Part shown: positions 1 to 10,929 of the stretch, piece by piece
Layout of the letters: each line of letters opens with the position of its first letter
Numbering within the stretch: position 1 is the first letter of the stretch
Position numbers and translations under genes: made by a program
The notes under the pieces: model-generated
Told to the model about the DNA's origin: nothing
What the model saw: only the letters and a program-made list of their open reading frames with translations
Database searches by the model: none
DNA from: Protoeuglena noctilucae
Taxonomy: Eukaryota > Chlorophyta > Pedinophyceae > Marsupiomonadales > Marsupiomonadaceae
Reading direction: 5' to 3'
NCBI GenBank assembly: GCA_958009085.1
Contig: OY253679.1
Span: forward strand, 310,001-374,000
DNA: 64,000 nucleotides

Positions 1-3000
1 GGATTCCACCAGCGATTAAGATTCGAATCCTTGTCGCCGCTTCACTATCTCAGTGAATGAGCCGCACCTCCGCACCCTTCCCTGCCGCATGCATCCGTGT
101 CGAGCATTCCCTAGCATCCCTCGTCACGCCCACCGCACCATCCCACCCTCTCCTCCTACCCCACCTGCTCCCCAGGAATCCCCCACTCGCATCGACGGTC
201 TCCCCGACGACGTGGTCCAGGTCGCAGCGGCCAAGTTTCACAGCGCCGCCCTCACACACGACGGCCGTGTGTTCACCTGGGGTGTCGGGCGCAGTGGGCG
301 CCTGGGTCACCCAGAGGCAGACGTACACAGCGGCTATCGCGCAGTGATCCTCCCGCGGGAGGTCGCGGCGCTCCGGCGCGTGCGGGTGGCCCAGGTGGCG
401 GTGGGCAAGAACCACTCTGTGTGCTGCACGCACGACGGTGAGCTCTACGCATGGGGATCCAACGCCGAGGGGCAGCTGGGCCTCCCGGGCGAGGTGCAGG
501 CCGCCGAGCCGCGCCGCGTGCCGCTCGCCGCCCCGCGCGACCCCGCAGCCTCCGCCCGCGCCCGCGCACGCGTGGTCGCCGTTGCTGCCGCCTCGGCCCA
601 CACCGCCGCTGTCACCTCTTCCGGTGCGCTGCTCACCTGCGGGGCTAACGACGCCCGGCAGCTCGGGTACCTGACCCCGGACGCCCCCGGCTCCCCGTCC
701 CTGCGTGCCGTGGAGGCTCTGCGTGACAGGCGCGTGATTGGCACAGCCGCCGCACGCCTCCACACCCTGGCGCTCACCGCGGACGGCGAGGTGCTGTCCT
801 TCGGCCACGGCAGCCCCGCGCCGCACCGCGTGCCGCTCCCGCGCCTCCACCCCACCGCCGCCCGCCCACCCCGGGCCGTGCTGGTCACTGCCGGCCGCGC
901 CCACTCCTCTGCGCTGCTGGCCGGGGGCCTCGTCGCCATGTGGCGGTCTTGGGAACCCTCCGCGCCCGCCCAGCTCGTCGGGGGTCCTTTGGCGGGCCGC
1001 ACCGTCACCCACATTGCGGCAGGGAGGACACGCACGGCGGCTGTCACGTCTGACGGTCGCGTATTTGTTTGGGAGGGGCCCTGCGAGACTGCCGGCCTAG
1101 CAGCGGAGGTAGACGATGCGGTGACACCTGGGGCGAAGGCAGGGGCGGGGGCGGGAGCAGGGTTGACCACCCCACCTGCACGGGCTGGGGCGGGAGCGGG
1201 GGGTGACGCGTCAGCGCAGAACAGTGGGGCTCGTGGGGCGCGGGGCGGGCGCGGCGGCACCAGCGGTCGTGGCGCGGGGGTGGGCGTGGAGGGTGTGGCG
1301 GTGGAGGGGGTGGATGGGGGTGCCCGGGTGGTGCGGGTGGCGGTGGGGGAGAAACACTCGCTGCTCATCCAGAGCTGGGCGGCCCCCGTGGCCTCGGGCC
1401 CCGGCGCGGCGCTTTTGGAGAGGTCCTCGGCGGGGTTCGAACTCCCGCGGGATGCGAGAGAGGCGAGCGGGGCGGAGGGCGAGGGGCGGGGGCGCCGACG
1501 GGATAGCGATGGGTCGTGGGCGAGCCTGGAGGCTGGGGTGTTTGAGGGGTTTAACGCCGTGGAGAGTGAAAAGGCGGAGGGAGAGGGCGAGGGGGGGTGG
1601 TACCCGGGGCACAGCTGGGATGGGCCACTGAGTGGGGTGGGGCGTGGGGGGCACGGCGGGGGTGCGCCGGTGTGGTGGCGGCGGTGGGGTGCGAGGGGCG
1701 CGGGGTGGGGGGACGTGCCAGCAGTGGGTGAGTGATCCAAGTAGCGTGGGGTGGAGAGTTGTTGGCTATCCTAGCTGCGCGTGCACATGCGCACCCCACC
1801 ATACCACCCCACCTCTACGCAATAAAACATGGACGCGCCTCCACCCTACCCCATGCCCCCCCCCCCCCCCCCCCCCCCCAGGTCCCCCACCGCTGCGTCT
1901 CTTGGCTGAGCTCGCGTCCGCACGCGCCCTGTCTCATTCGGACCCCCGAGCGGCCCTGTCCACGCTTCACTACGCCGATGCCGCCAACGCCGCTAGGCTC
2001 AAAGCACATTGCCAGGCGGTGGTGCTCCTGAATATGGACGCGGTAGTCGAGGAGGCGGCCAGTGAGGTGCGGCGGTGCTGGCCCTGGGTTTTGGTGGAGC
2101 TGGAATCGATTGCGGCGGGGTTTGATCGCGCGACCTCTGCGAATGGCGCGGCGGGGGCTGAGGAGGAGGGAATGGGGGTGGCGGACGTGGCGGGGTGGGG
2201 GAGGGTGGAGTTGGGGGTCGCGGTGGGGCGAGGGGTGCGGGGTGTGGGGGGTGCGGGGAGTGCGGGGGGTACCGGGCGTGGGGTTGGGGTGAAAGGGCGG
2301 GGGTGGAGTGCAGAGGAGGGGTCCTCGCCGCCAGGGGGAGGGAGTCCGGGGCCGGTGGCGCGCGGGGGGTGGAGAGGGGCGGAGGGAGAGGGGCGGGGTG
2401 CGGGTGGGGAGCGGGAGTGGGCGGGGGATGTGCCTGAGGGGGCGGAGAGGCATGTGCGGGCACTGCGGCGCAAGATGGAGCAGATTGAAGACCTGGAGGT
2501 GAGGGGAGGGGTTGTTGGAGAATGTTGGGGTGAGGGTGGGGTGCGAAGTGTGGCTGGAAAGGTGAGCAGTTGGTGAGGAGTGGTTAATTGCACCCAGCCA
2601 TTAGCAACCATTACTTGTAGAATTGTGGTGTCGCAGACGACCTCTATCGACGTTCGCGCAGGCGATGGCGCGTCAGGGCCGTGAGCTGGACCGACAGCAA
2701 GTGGCCAAAGTGGCACAGAAAGGAGCGGTGGCAGACGCCCTCTCATCGATCATGGCTGGGGCCGACCCGGAAGAGGCGATGGAGGCGAGTGGATGGCGAC
2801 ATTAGCAATGCTTTTTTGTCATTGTTTTATGTTTCGCATAGAAGAGAATGGAAATCTCGATGCTTGACTCGCCAGGTCTCACCCATGCGACCCCCCCACC
2901 ACCACCGTCGCTCGTGCCCCGCAGGCCCTTTCGCGCGCCATGGACGCCGCGCGCCTTGGTCCGCAAGAGGTCGCGGGTTCGAGTCCCTCCGCCGCGCCTC

Positions 3001-5320
3001 TGCGCCGGGGCATGCTCAGCACGGCCCTAGGCGGGGACAAGGCCCCGACAGGCGTGGGTGCCACCAAGCGCGTCCCTGCCGATTTCAAATCCACAGAAGC
3101 GCCGTGGAGTAATGATCGGGGCGTATGGGCCGCGAACGGGGCATCCGGGAACGACGGGCAGCAGGCGGGGGTGGCTTGGGGGACATCCAGGGGTGCCTGG
3201 GGGGCTGGCACGAGCGGGGCTGAGGGTGTGGGTGCAGGTAGCTCACCCAGCGGCCAGGGTTTTACTTGGCGAGACCCGGCGTCTACTCTACCGAACGCTG
3301 GGGCATCTCCCTCCCCCTCTGCGCCCTCTCGCGCCCCAATGACACCCCACGCAGCGCACCCCGCGTTCGGCAGCCACGCCATCGCCACCCCGCCCGCGCA
3401 CTCCCACCCCTTCGTCGCCTCGTCCGCTCGCCTGGCGGCGGCGCACCGGTCATTGGGTGCGGACGCCGTCTATGCTCACTCCGTGAGCCCCAGATCCCGC
3501 ATGGCGCCAGTGGGGGCGTTTGGCGCGTGGCGTGACGTCAGCGGCAACAGCCCCGGAGAGCCCAGCACGCCCCTGGGGACCAGCCTGAGGGAGATTATGG
3601 AAGCGGAGGGGTCCGCGGCGGGGCTGGGGCGGCGGGGATCGAGTGCAAATACTGGGGGAGGTGGTTTGAGTAAGAGTGCCAAGGGCGGGGGGCGTGAGGG
3701 CGGACCCGGGTCAAGGGGCAAGAAGGGAGCGACGGCGGGGGTGGCGCTGGGAGAGTTTTTCGCAAAGTTAGGTGGAAACTCGCGGGGAGAGGGGGGCAAG
3801 GATGCCAGTTGGGCGGGGTGGGGGAAGGGGGCGGGTGCGGGTGCGGTCGCGGGAGCGTCACCGGCAGCGGGGGTGGAGGGGCTGCAGGCGATTATGCAGT
3901 CGGAGGTGAGTGGAGATGTGCGGGTGGGAATGGGGTGTCAGGGATGGGTGGGATGGGTGGCATGCAATCACGCAATCGCTTGCCCCGCTCCTGGCTTCCC
4001 ATACATCTCCATCACTTGCCACGCTTTACGCGATCGCTTGCCTTGTCTCTTGTATTCTCTACATCTCCATCGCTTGTCCCGTTTCTTGCACTCGCGCAGG
4101 AGAGGAAGAGGCGTGAGAGGGAGGAGGCGCGAGGAGTGGCGTGGGGTCCCAGGGGCGCCTCAGCATCGGCGATGGGGGGCGGATCGACACCCAACCGGTG
4201 GTACCTGAAAGCAGAGGCCATGCCCGTGTCCCTGGGTGAGTGGTGGGACTGCAGTAGAGGGTGCATGTTTTGCTTCTTTAGTCGGCTTAGTGAGTGGCGG
4301 ATCGAGCAGATTTAGTGCTATGACTGTTAGTACTAAGCTCCCTCCCACCTCTCGCTCGCAGCTGACATCCAGGCCGCACAAGCCAACGAGCAGCAGCAGG
4401 CGCGGAAAGAGCAACTACCACAGCCGTCATTGCCTATTACACCTCCGCACGCCCCAATCAGTGGGGAGGAGCGGAAAGGCGGTGCGGGTGCAGCAACGGG
4501 GAAGGGGAGGGGCGGGGGCAGGAGGGAACGGGGGGCCAGGGACGGGGCTAAGAGAGAGGACAGGGGTGCGGTGGATGGGGAGGGTAGGGGTGAGGTGAGG
4601 AGAGAGGAGAGGGGTGGGGAGGAGGGGGAGGGAAGGGGTCATGGAAAGGGTGGGAGGCGTCGTGAGGGCGCGGATGGCGAGGGTGGGGATGGTGGTGGGA
4701 GAAGGCGCGGGGGTGGGCGGGATCGGGGGGTGGGGTCGAACGTGGTGGGTGTCGGTCATGGGTCGGCGGGTGGGGTTGCGAGCGGGGATGTTGAGGGTGT
4801 TGTAGAGGTCCGTGTCTCGGCAGTGGCTTCGGCGGGCGATGTGGGGTTGTCTTCGTCTGTTGGCGTGGGGAAGGATGGGGATGGGGAGGTGGGCGGTGGC
4901 ACGAGGGGGGGTGCGGGGAGCGGGAGGGCGCGGGGGCGGCGGAGGGGGGGAGAAAACGGGGAGAGGCGTCGAAGAGAGTCGAACCCGGGAGCTGAGGGGG
5001 CTGAGGGCGAGGGGGGTGGGGCGAGGAGGGGGCGGGGGCGGGGGCGGGGGCGAGGGAGGGGGCGGGAGGGTGTGGATGGCAACGAGGGTGCGGGGAGGGG
5101 CGGGGATGAGGGAGCGGAGAGGAATGGTGGGGAAGGACAGTCGGGAGTGGGGAGAGGTGGGGGTCGGCGTGGGGGGCGAGGGGCCCGAGGGCGGGATGGG
5201 GCCGCGACTGCAAGAGCGCCTTATCCAGTGAAGCTTGAAAGGCCTGACAGCGCACGAGTGGTGGACGTCGGGCCGAATGGGGGGGCGGAGGCGGGGGGCG
5301 GGGGCGGGCGTGCGGAGTGA
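1..5320 (+). CDS. IBTK-like RCC1-repeat/BTB-type protein, 5' end outside window
   Basis: RCC1 repeats run from about 176 to 1370 (FTWGVGRSGRLGHPE, YAWGSNAEGQLGL), folding as a beta-propeller. After the intron 1728-1881 comes a BTB/BACK-like helical part (ALSTLHYADAANAARLK, VVLLNMDAVVEE). Further on are the short motifs typical of IBTK C-termini: SLREIMEAE, LQAIMQSE and VSLADIQAAQANEQQ. The end is a very Gly/Arg-rich tail. Exons by phase: 176-1727, 1882-2498, 2662-2784, 2925-3905, 4100-4235, 4362-5320. A strong acceptor at 171-175 suggests that the real start, and probably the ankyrin repeats usual for the family, lie upstream; the ATG at 53 is probably intronic. IBTK proteins are substrate adaptors of CUL3 ubiquitin ligases. 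The core POZ fold is not evident here, so ligase binding is doubtful. The intron 2785-2924 needs a GC donor. Confidence 0.72.
1856..1879 (+). repeat. 24-base C run in an acceptor tract
   Basis: An uninterrupted run of C lies directly before the acceptor AG at 1880-1881 of the IBTK-like gene. It is an extreme polypyrimidine tract and a likely site of length error in sequencing. Confidence 0.9.
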
Positions 5321-5821
5321 GGGTCGTATGCTCGAGGGGTGCGTTGAGAGGTGGTGAGAGAGTGGCAACAGTCATACTGGCAACGGTGATGCCAATCTGC
5401 CTCGCTCTTTTCTCGCTGTATGCACTACTTGAATGGTTTCCTCAGATGTAGTATCAGCTCTGGTTAGCACGGACCCAAATGCACGGCGTGACCTCTCTTC
5501 CTCTTTGTGCACTTTTGGGACCGTCGCTGCGAGAGGCGACACCCTGTAAGTCCGTGGCTTTGCTCACGGACTAATGCCGCTTGCGATGGGGCACATACCC
5601 TGTGCTGCAAAGCCGGTGTATCCCGTACTTCTCTTTTCTCTATCCGCACCGCTTCTTACTTTTCTACTGCCCATTCCTGCCGTTTGAATGAAACCGCATA
5701 TAAGCAGATTCGCTCACGTATTCCCATTCACAGGGTGCCAACACCCCTGCTTTGAGTGAAAACACATCCAGCTGCCCCGTCACACTGCTCCCTTCGCATT
5801 CAAATCCTCAAACCCCTTCAA
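5321..5821. other. Tail-to-tail spacer, no gene seen
   Basis: This spacer separates the stop codons of the IBTK-like gene (+) and DNAI4 (-) and must hold both 3' UTRs. Its GC content is visibly lower than in the exons around it. A TGTAA, the poly(A) signal of green algae, occurs near 5544 on the plus strand, but one five-base match is weak evidence. No reading frame here looks coding. Confidence 0.6.
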
Positions 5822-8800
5822 TCACCCCTGCTTCTGCACGACCCCGTCTAGCTGCCCCTTCCTGGCCCTCACTTTCATCACGTTCTTGGTCATGACCTCG
5901 TCTAGCCGACGTGCCTCGTCCTGGGCCGCGCGGGACGAGTGCATCGCCAGGCCAGACAGGCGGAAGAGGTGCACCTTGCCGCTGGGGGGAGAGGAGGGGA
6001 AAGGGAAGGGTATTTAGAGCAAAGCGTTTCATGGCGAACACAATGGGACTTCGCCGGTGCAGGGCGAGGCGGGGTGAGGAAGAGTTTCGGGTGTGATTAT
6101 TACGTGACCACGATGCTCGCAGCACGCGCATGCACCCATCCAACCCCACCCAACCCCACTCGACCCACCTGGCCGCCCCGCACGCCAGCACGGTGCTCGC
6201 TTCCGAAAAGGCCACGCACGTCATGGCGATGCCTGGGAACGGCTGCACCTTCTGCTCTGGGCCCAGGACGCTGTACTCCAAGTCCCAGAGTTCCACGGCG
6301 CCGTCCTGGGAAAGAGAGAGAAGCGCAGGGGTCACGTCACGCGGCAGCATTGCTAGTCATGGGTCGGTCGGGCCATATCCACCGCCCTCACACGCACCAC
6401 ACAACCACATCAACCATTGTCAGCCGCCCCTCACACGCACTGCTTATTCCAAACAAAGCCACTCATCCATGCCACCCGCCGCTTCCCTGCATGCCCGCAC
6501 GCCACACCCAGGCCCTCACCTGTGACACGCTGGCGAGCACGGTGGCGTTGTAGGGGCACCACGCCACGTCGTTGACGGCGTGGCCGACCGAATCCGCGGA
6601 CGAATGCAGGGTCAAAAGCGGCTCCTGTTTGCCCTCCCTCCACAGCTTGAGCGTCCAGTCGGCCGACGCCGACACGAAGAGGCCCGGCTGGAAAGGCGAG
6701 TACTGCACCTTGTACACCGGGCCCATGTGGCCCCAGTACGACTCGAGGTATTGGTCCGAGTAACTCGTGGAGCACTTGTGGATGGTGCCCTCCTCGGTCG
6801 AGGTGACGTAGATGGACTCGTCACGGGCGTTGAAGTCGAAACACATCCCGCTCGCGTTGCGGCTGATGAACGCCTCCGGCTCCTTCCCGGTCGACTGCTG
6901 CCTGCAGAAATGACGCGAGGATGCGGAATGTCAGGGAAACACAGAGCCCATGGGGCGGGATGCACGGGAGGAGTGGCACGAGTTAGGACCGTTCCTGCGC
7001 TTGTGGTGTCGCCGGGGGACTCACTTGCTGGGGTCGACCTGCTTTTTGAGCGTCATGAGCAGCGTGCGCTCGAGCCCCTTTGCCGTGCTCCAGCGGATGA
7101 CCCGGGAGTCGGTCGATATGGAAACCAGCGACTCCCCGCGGTCCCCAAAGTCCACCCACTTGACCTTCCAGACCGGGTCTGCGGCGAGGAGGGAAGGAAA
7201 TGTCGAATGCAAACGTCGCGGGACTGCAGCGTGGCGCGCCGAGGGCGGTCGGGCTCAGCGCAGGTCGCTGCCCGCAGCTGGCTGGAAGTCATATCCAGGC
7301 GGGCCGGGCATCCGGGAAGCGCGAGAATCGAATGATAGGTCGACTAACGGTGCTGAATCCGTCGCCGCGTGAGCGCCGGCGGCGCTCTGCAGCCCGCAAG
7401 CCCGAGGCACGCACCCGTGTGCTGCCCCGTGTCGTGGTCCGCCTGCATCACGGGCGTGGCGTCCTTGTCTCGGACGTCGTATATGCTGATGCTGCCGTCG
7501 TAGAGGCCCACGGCCAGGATGCTCGGGTAGCGGCCGGACCAGTCGATCGACGTCACGCCCGAATGCGTCCGCACCCAGAACTGCGGGCAGAGGAGCCGGG
7601 GCGCAGCTATAGTGATCCATATAATGCTATTTGCGATGCTAATGGCTATGAATTCGCATATCTCATCCCCGTGCATTCACCCCGCGTCCAGCTGCACACA
7701 GCCGGAGTATTGCGATGCCTGCCAGCTGCAATAAGCAGCTAGCCCTCCCAGCGTCCTCACCAGCGGCCACTCGGGGCTCTTGAGCGACCAGAAGGCCACG
7801 AACCCCTGGGACGCGCTCTCGTCCTGGTCGTGCGGCCGTGCCGTGTACTTCCCGGCCTTGAAGGTGAACTCAAACGTGCCATAGCCCACTGCCAGCAGGT
7901 CGGGACGGGCCTTGTTCCACGAAACGCAGGAGACGTTCTGCGGAAGAAGCGGCTGACGACGTTAACAAACCGCGACTCCTCGCTCACGTCATGCAGGCGA
8001 AGACGCGCGATGCGGTGGCGGAAGCGCGACAGGGTTCGGTCACTTGATGTGCCATGCACATCCGCGTTCGGCTCAGCTGACACCTAACAGCCCCACTCGC
8101 CTTCCCCTCGAACAGCGAGCACGAGTAGTCCCACAGATGGTCCATAGACACGGGGCTGTGGCGGGTACCGGGTGCGTCGGACATGTCCGTGACCGTGCGT
8201 GCCAGGGAGCCCTGGGAAAGGTTGGAGGCGCGGCTCATGCGGCGCGACCGGCTTCCCTCGTCGATGGCGGATGACCCGGGCGCGGCGGGCGCCAGGGGCT
8301 GCACGTCGCCGTACACCGTGCCCGTGGTCAGGGCGAGGTTGCGGCCGGCCCCACGCAGCGCCGACTGCCGGACGCCGCGGAAGAGCAGCAGGCGGTCGGC
8401 GTAGGGGCCCTGCGCCACGGCCGACTCCACCAGCTGCAGAGCCTCAGCGATGCGGGGGAGGGTCGCAAGGCTTCGCTCGGGGGTCTCGATCTGCGACGGC
8501 GCAGGTAGGGTATTGAAGTCAGAGCGAGACATGAAGTGTGTCATGAGCAGTTTGCGATGAAGTATTGTGATCGATACTCGCATCATGGTGTGCGTGAGTA
8601 CGCTCTTGCATGGCGTCCCAGCTGCTGCGTCCGCTTCGCATGTGCATGTGCCAGCGCGGCCCTCGCCTCAAGCTTGAAGAGCTTGGCGAGCTGCGACCCC
8701 TTCTTCTGCAGGCCGGCGGCCTTGGACCCGAGCAGGCTCATGGTGGATCCGAACACGGACCCGAGCCCTGCCGTGCTCCCCGCCATGCTGCCCATCTGAC

Positions 8801-10204
8801 TGACGCCGTTGGGGGCCGACCCAATCATGCCCGCCGCCGCAGGCTGCTCGTCGTCGGGCAGCTCGCGCGTGTGGGACTGCGAGAAGACAGGGAGGGACGC
8901 GTTCAGGGGTCATGCGGCAACAGAATTGAGAAATGGCGCTCAGGGGCAGGACTGCGGGTGCAGCTTGGTGCAGGCGTGCTCCCCACTCTCGCCACAGTCA
9001 CGACATTGAATGGTGTCATGACAGCAAGTACTGCCACTCCCAGCACGCTCCTCCACCCCGACAACACCACCGTTCATCACACCGACTGCACCGTCAATCC
9101 CCCACCACACCCTCGCTCCCACCCACTCACCACGAGCTTGAGGTGGGGCGAGTCCTCGTTCCCGCTGCTGTCGTCCTCCCTGGCCTGTCCCCACATCTCA
9201 TCAGCAATCTCATAAGAGAAAGCCTGGGACCCGGCGTCCGCAAAGGACATGCGTTGGGGCTGGCAGTGCTGGGACCGTCGCAGCGCGTTGAGCGTCTGCG
9301 CCTCCGCGTGCACGAAGCGGTCGCTGCCGCGTTTCGCCTCAAGAAGGGCCTCGTAGGATTCGTTCCTCCGCCGCACGGCGTCCGCCTCGGGGCCCTCCGT
9401 GTGAACCACCCGCGCCGGCATGTCTAGCAGCACGTGCGTGCCCGTCTCCGTCAGCGTGACCGGCACCAAAGCGTCCAGCTCGCTCTCCGTCAGCAAGTCG
9501 TCCAGGCGCTCCGTGCCCTCCACTGCGGAAGGAAAGTGCGAGCGATGCAGGGTTGCGTTTGAGCACCCACAGCCGCGCGCAGGCACCACCGCAGGCCTCG
9601 GCGCTTGGCCCGCACCTGTGCTGGGTCGGCGACTGTGTATTTCCTCCACTTCCGGAGTGTGCGGGGCGCTCAGTTCCGCGTCGTCCAGTCCCATCATGAT
9701 GCTCTGCGGGCCTCGTGCCCCGCGCGCCGCGATGCTGCCCCGGCTCTCCCCGGACATGCTGGAGCGGCGTGAGCTCGGTGACTCCGCCCCCGATGGGGCC
9801 TCCTCCGCGGGCATCTCGGTCCCGTCCGGGACCTGGAGCAGGTCCAGAGGCGTGATGTCCGCGCCCGTCTCCTCATCGACGATCTTCCGGGACTCGCCGG
9901 CCTTCTCCTTGCGAGTACCCACGTTACTCATCCGAGATATGCGCGAGTTGCGCGAGTAGCGCGTCACCGGGCCCCCGGACACTCGCCTGAAGCAGAGCGT
10001 GTGGCAGAGCGGCGTCAGCGCGGCGCGAGAGGCTTACCAGCTAGACCAGCTAGACGGGACGGTAGTGTGGGATCGACAGGAACTCGCGCGGCAGCCCCGG
10101 GGCACGCGGCGCTTCGCTCACCCCTCGGACATCCGCCCCTCTCGGCTCGGACCACTGGCGAGCGTCCCCTTGCGGGAACTCCCGCTCTTAATTGTCGCAC
10201 TCAT
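5822..10204 (-). CDS. DNAI4: Axonemal inner-arm (I1/f) dynein intermediate chain, WDR78/DNAI4 (IC138) type
   Basis: A WD40 intermediate chain of the two-headed inner-arm dynein that tunes flagellar waveform. The N-terminal part has the family signature TGADITPLDLLQV, then TETGTHVLLDMPARVV and RRRNESYEALLEAK. WD repeats follow (HSGVTSIDWSGRYPSILAVG, ISIYDVRD, GPVYKVQYSPFQPGLFVSAS, LKLWREG, DGAVELWDLEYS). It ends GQLDGVVQKQG at 5822. Start choice: the ATG at 10202-10204 opens an 83-base exon (10122-10204) that splices in phase to 9616-9986; the frame could also open at a GTG, which is not plausible. Other exons: 9131-9522, 8667-8876, 8101-8490, high end 7937, and further exons down to 5822. Introns 8491-8666 and 7938-8100 keep frame only with GC donors (GAG|GCGAGG, AAG|GCGAGT). 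DNAI4 is preferred over DNAI3 because of the N-terminal motifs; this is from memory of the family. Confidence 0.85.
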
Positions 10205-10929
10205 GTCTGCCTATCTGCCGGTCGCCACGCGTCGGCGGAGATGGCAAGGACGCGCCCGGTGTGGGCCGGGCCTGCGGGAGCGGGAGCCCACATGCATGCC
10301 CCGGGTGGACCGCAGCGGGCCATCGTCCCACGCAAGACGAAGGCCCGTTGCTTTGTGTAAACGACATTGTCGACAGGGACAGCGATGGTGAGGACAGACG
10401 GGCAACCAGCGAGCGCATTTTGATTCGCGTTTGCCTTATGAAGCCCTGCCCGCGCGCATTGAGTGCCTCACCTGCGGGGATGCGTCGCGGGTATGCGTTG
10501 CAAAGCAAGGTGCCGATCCCAGCCCCAGCGGACCTCGGCGTCGCCGCCCCAGCACTTGGCTCGCGAAACGTACAAAAGCACCAGGCTGGCGCCGCAGGAC
10601 CGAAGCGTGACGTGCCGCGGCCGCGCGAGGGTTCGGAGGGCAATGTAACGGAGACAAGGGGAGGACAAGGGCCGCCCAGACAGCTGAATCTCGCTTCAGG
10701 CGCGCCGCATGCACTGGCTGATGCCCAGCTCGTTGCCGGCAGGAGCCAATCGCGCTCCGGAAGCCAGCACGCGCATGAAACGCGGGTTCATGATGATTTC
10801 CAGGGCCGCGGTTGCAATTTCAGCAACTCCCTGACCTCTTTCTGGCGCCAGCAAGCTGGTGGTTTTTAATCTCAGCGTCCTCGCGATCGCCTCTGTTAAC
10901 AATTGTTTGCAATTCCACTAGCATTCTTC
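10205..10929. other. Spacer between DNAI4 and IFT81, no gene seen
   Basis: It holds the DNAI4 5' flank and the IFT81 3' flank, since both genes run on the minus strand. Several open frames exist on both strands, but none has recognisable motifs and their composition is Arg/Pro/Ala-rich, as expected by chance in GC-rich DNA. No convincing TATA box was found. Confidence 0.5.

Noticed and set aside
1-45. tRNA-like 3' end (GATTCGAATCC resembles a B box, followed by TCGCCGC)
   Set aside because: The T-stem has a mismatch at the loop-closing pair, and the 5' half lies outside the window; a CCA-less match of this size is too weak.
50-1740. Long minus-strand open frames opposite the RCC1 exons
   Set aside because: Gly/Arg/Pro/Ala-rich shadows of the real plus-strand exon; such frames are common in this GC-rich DNA.
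2959-2995. tRNA T-arm-like stretch (CGCGGGTTCGAGTCCC)
   Set aside because: It lies inside a coding exon of the IBTK-like gene, encodes VAGSSPSAAP in frame, and no acceptor or anticodon stem pairs with it.
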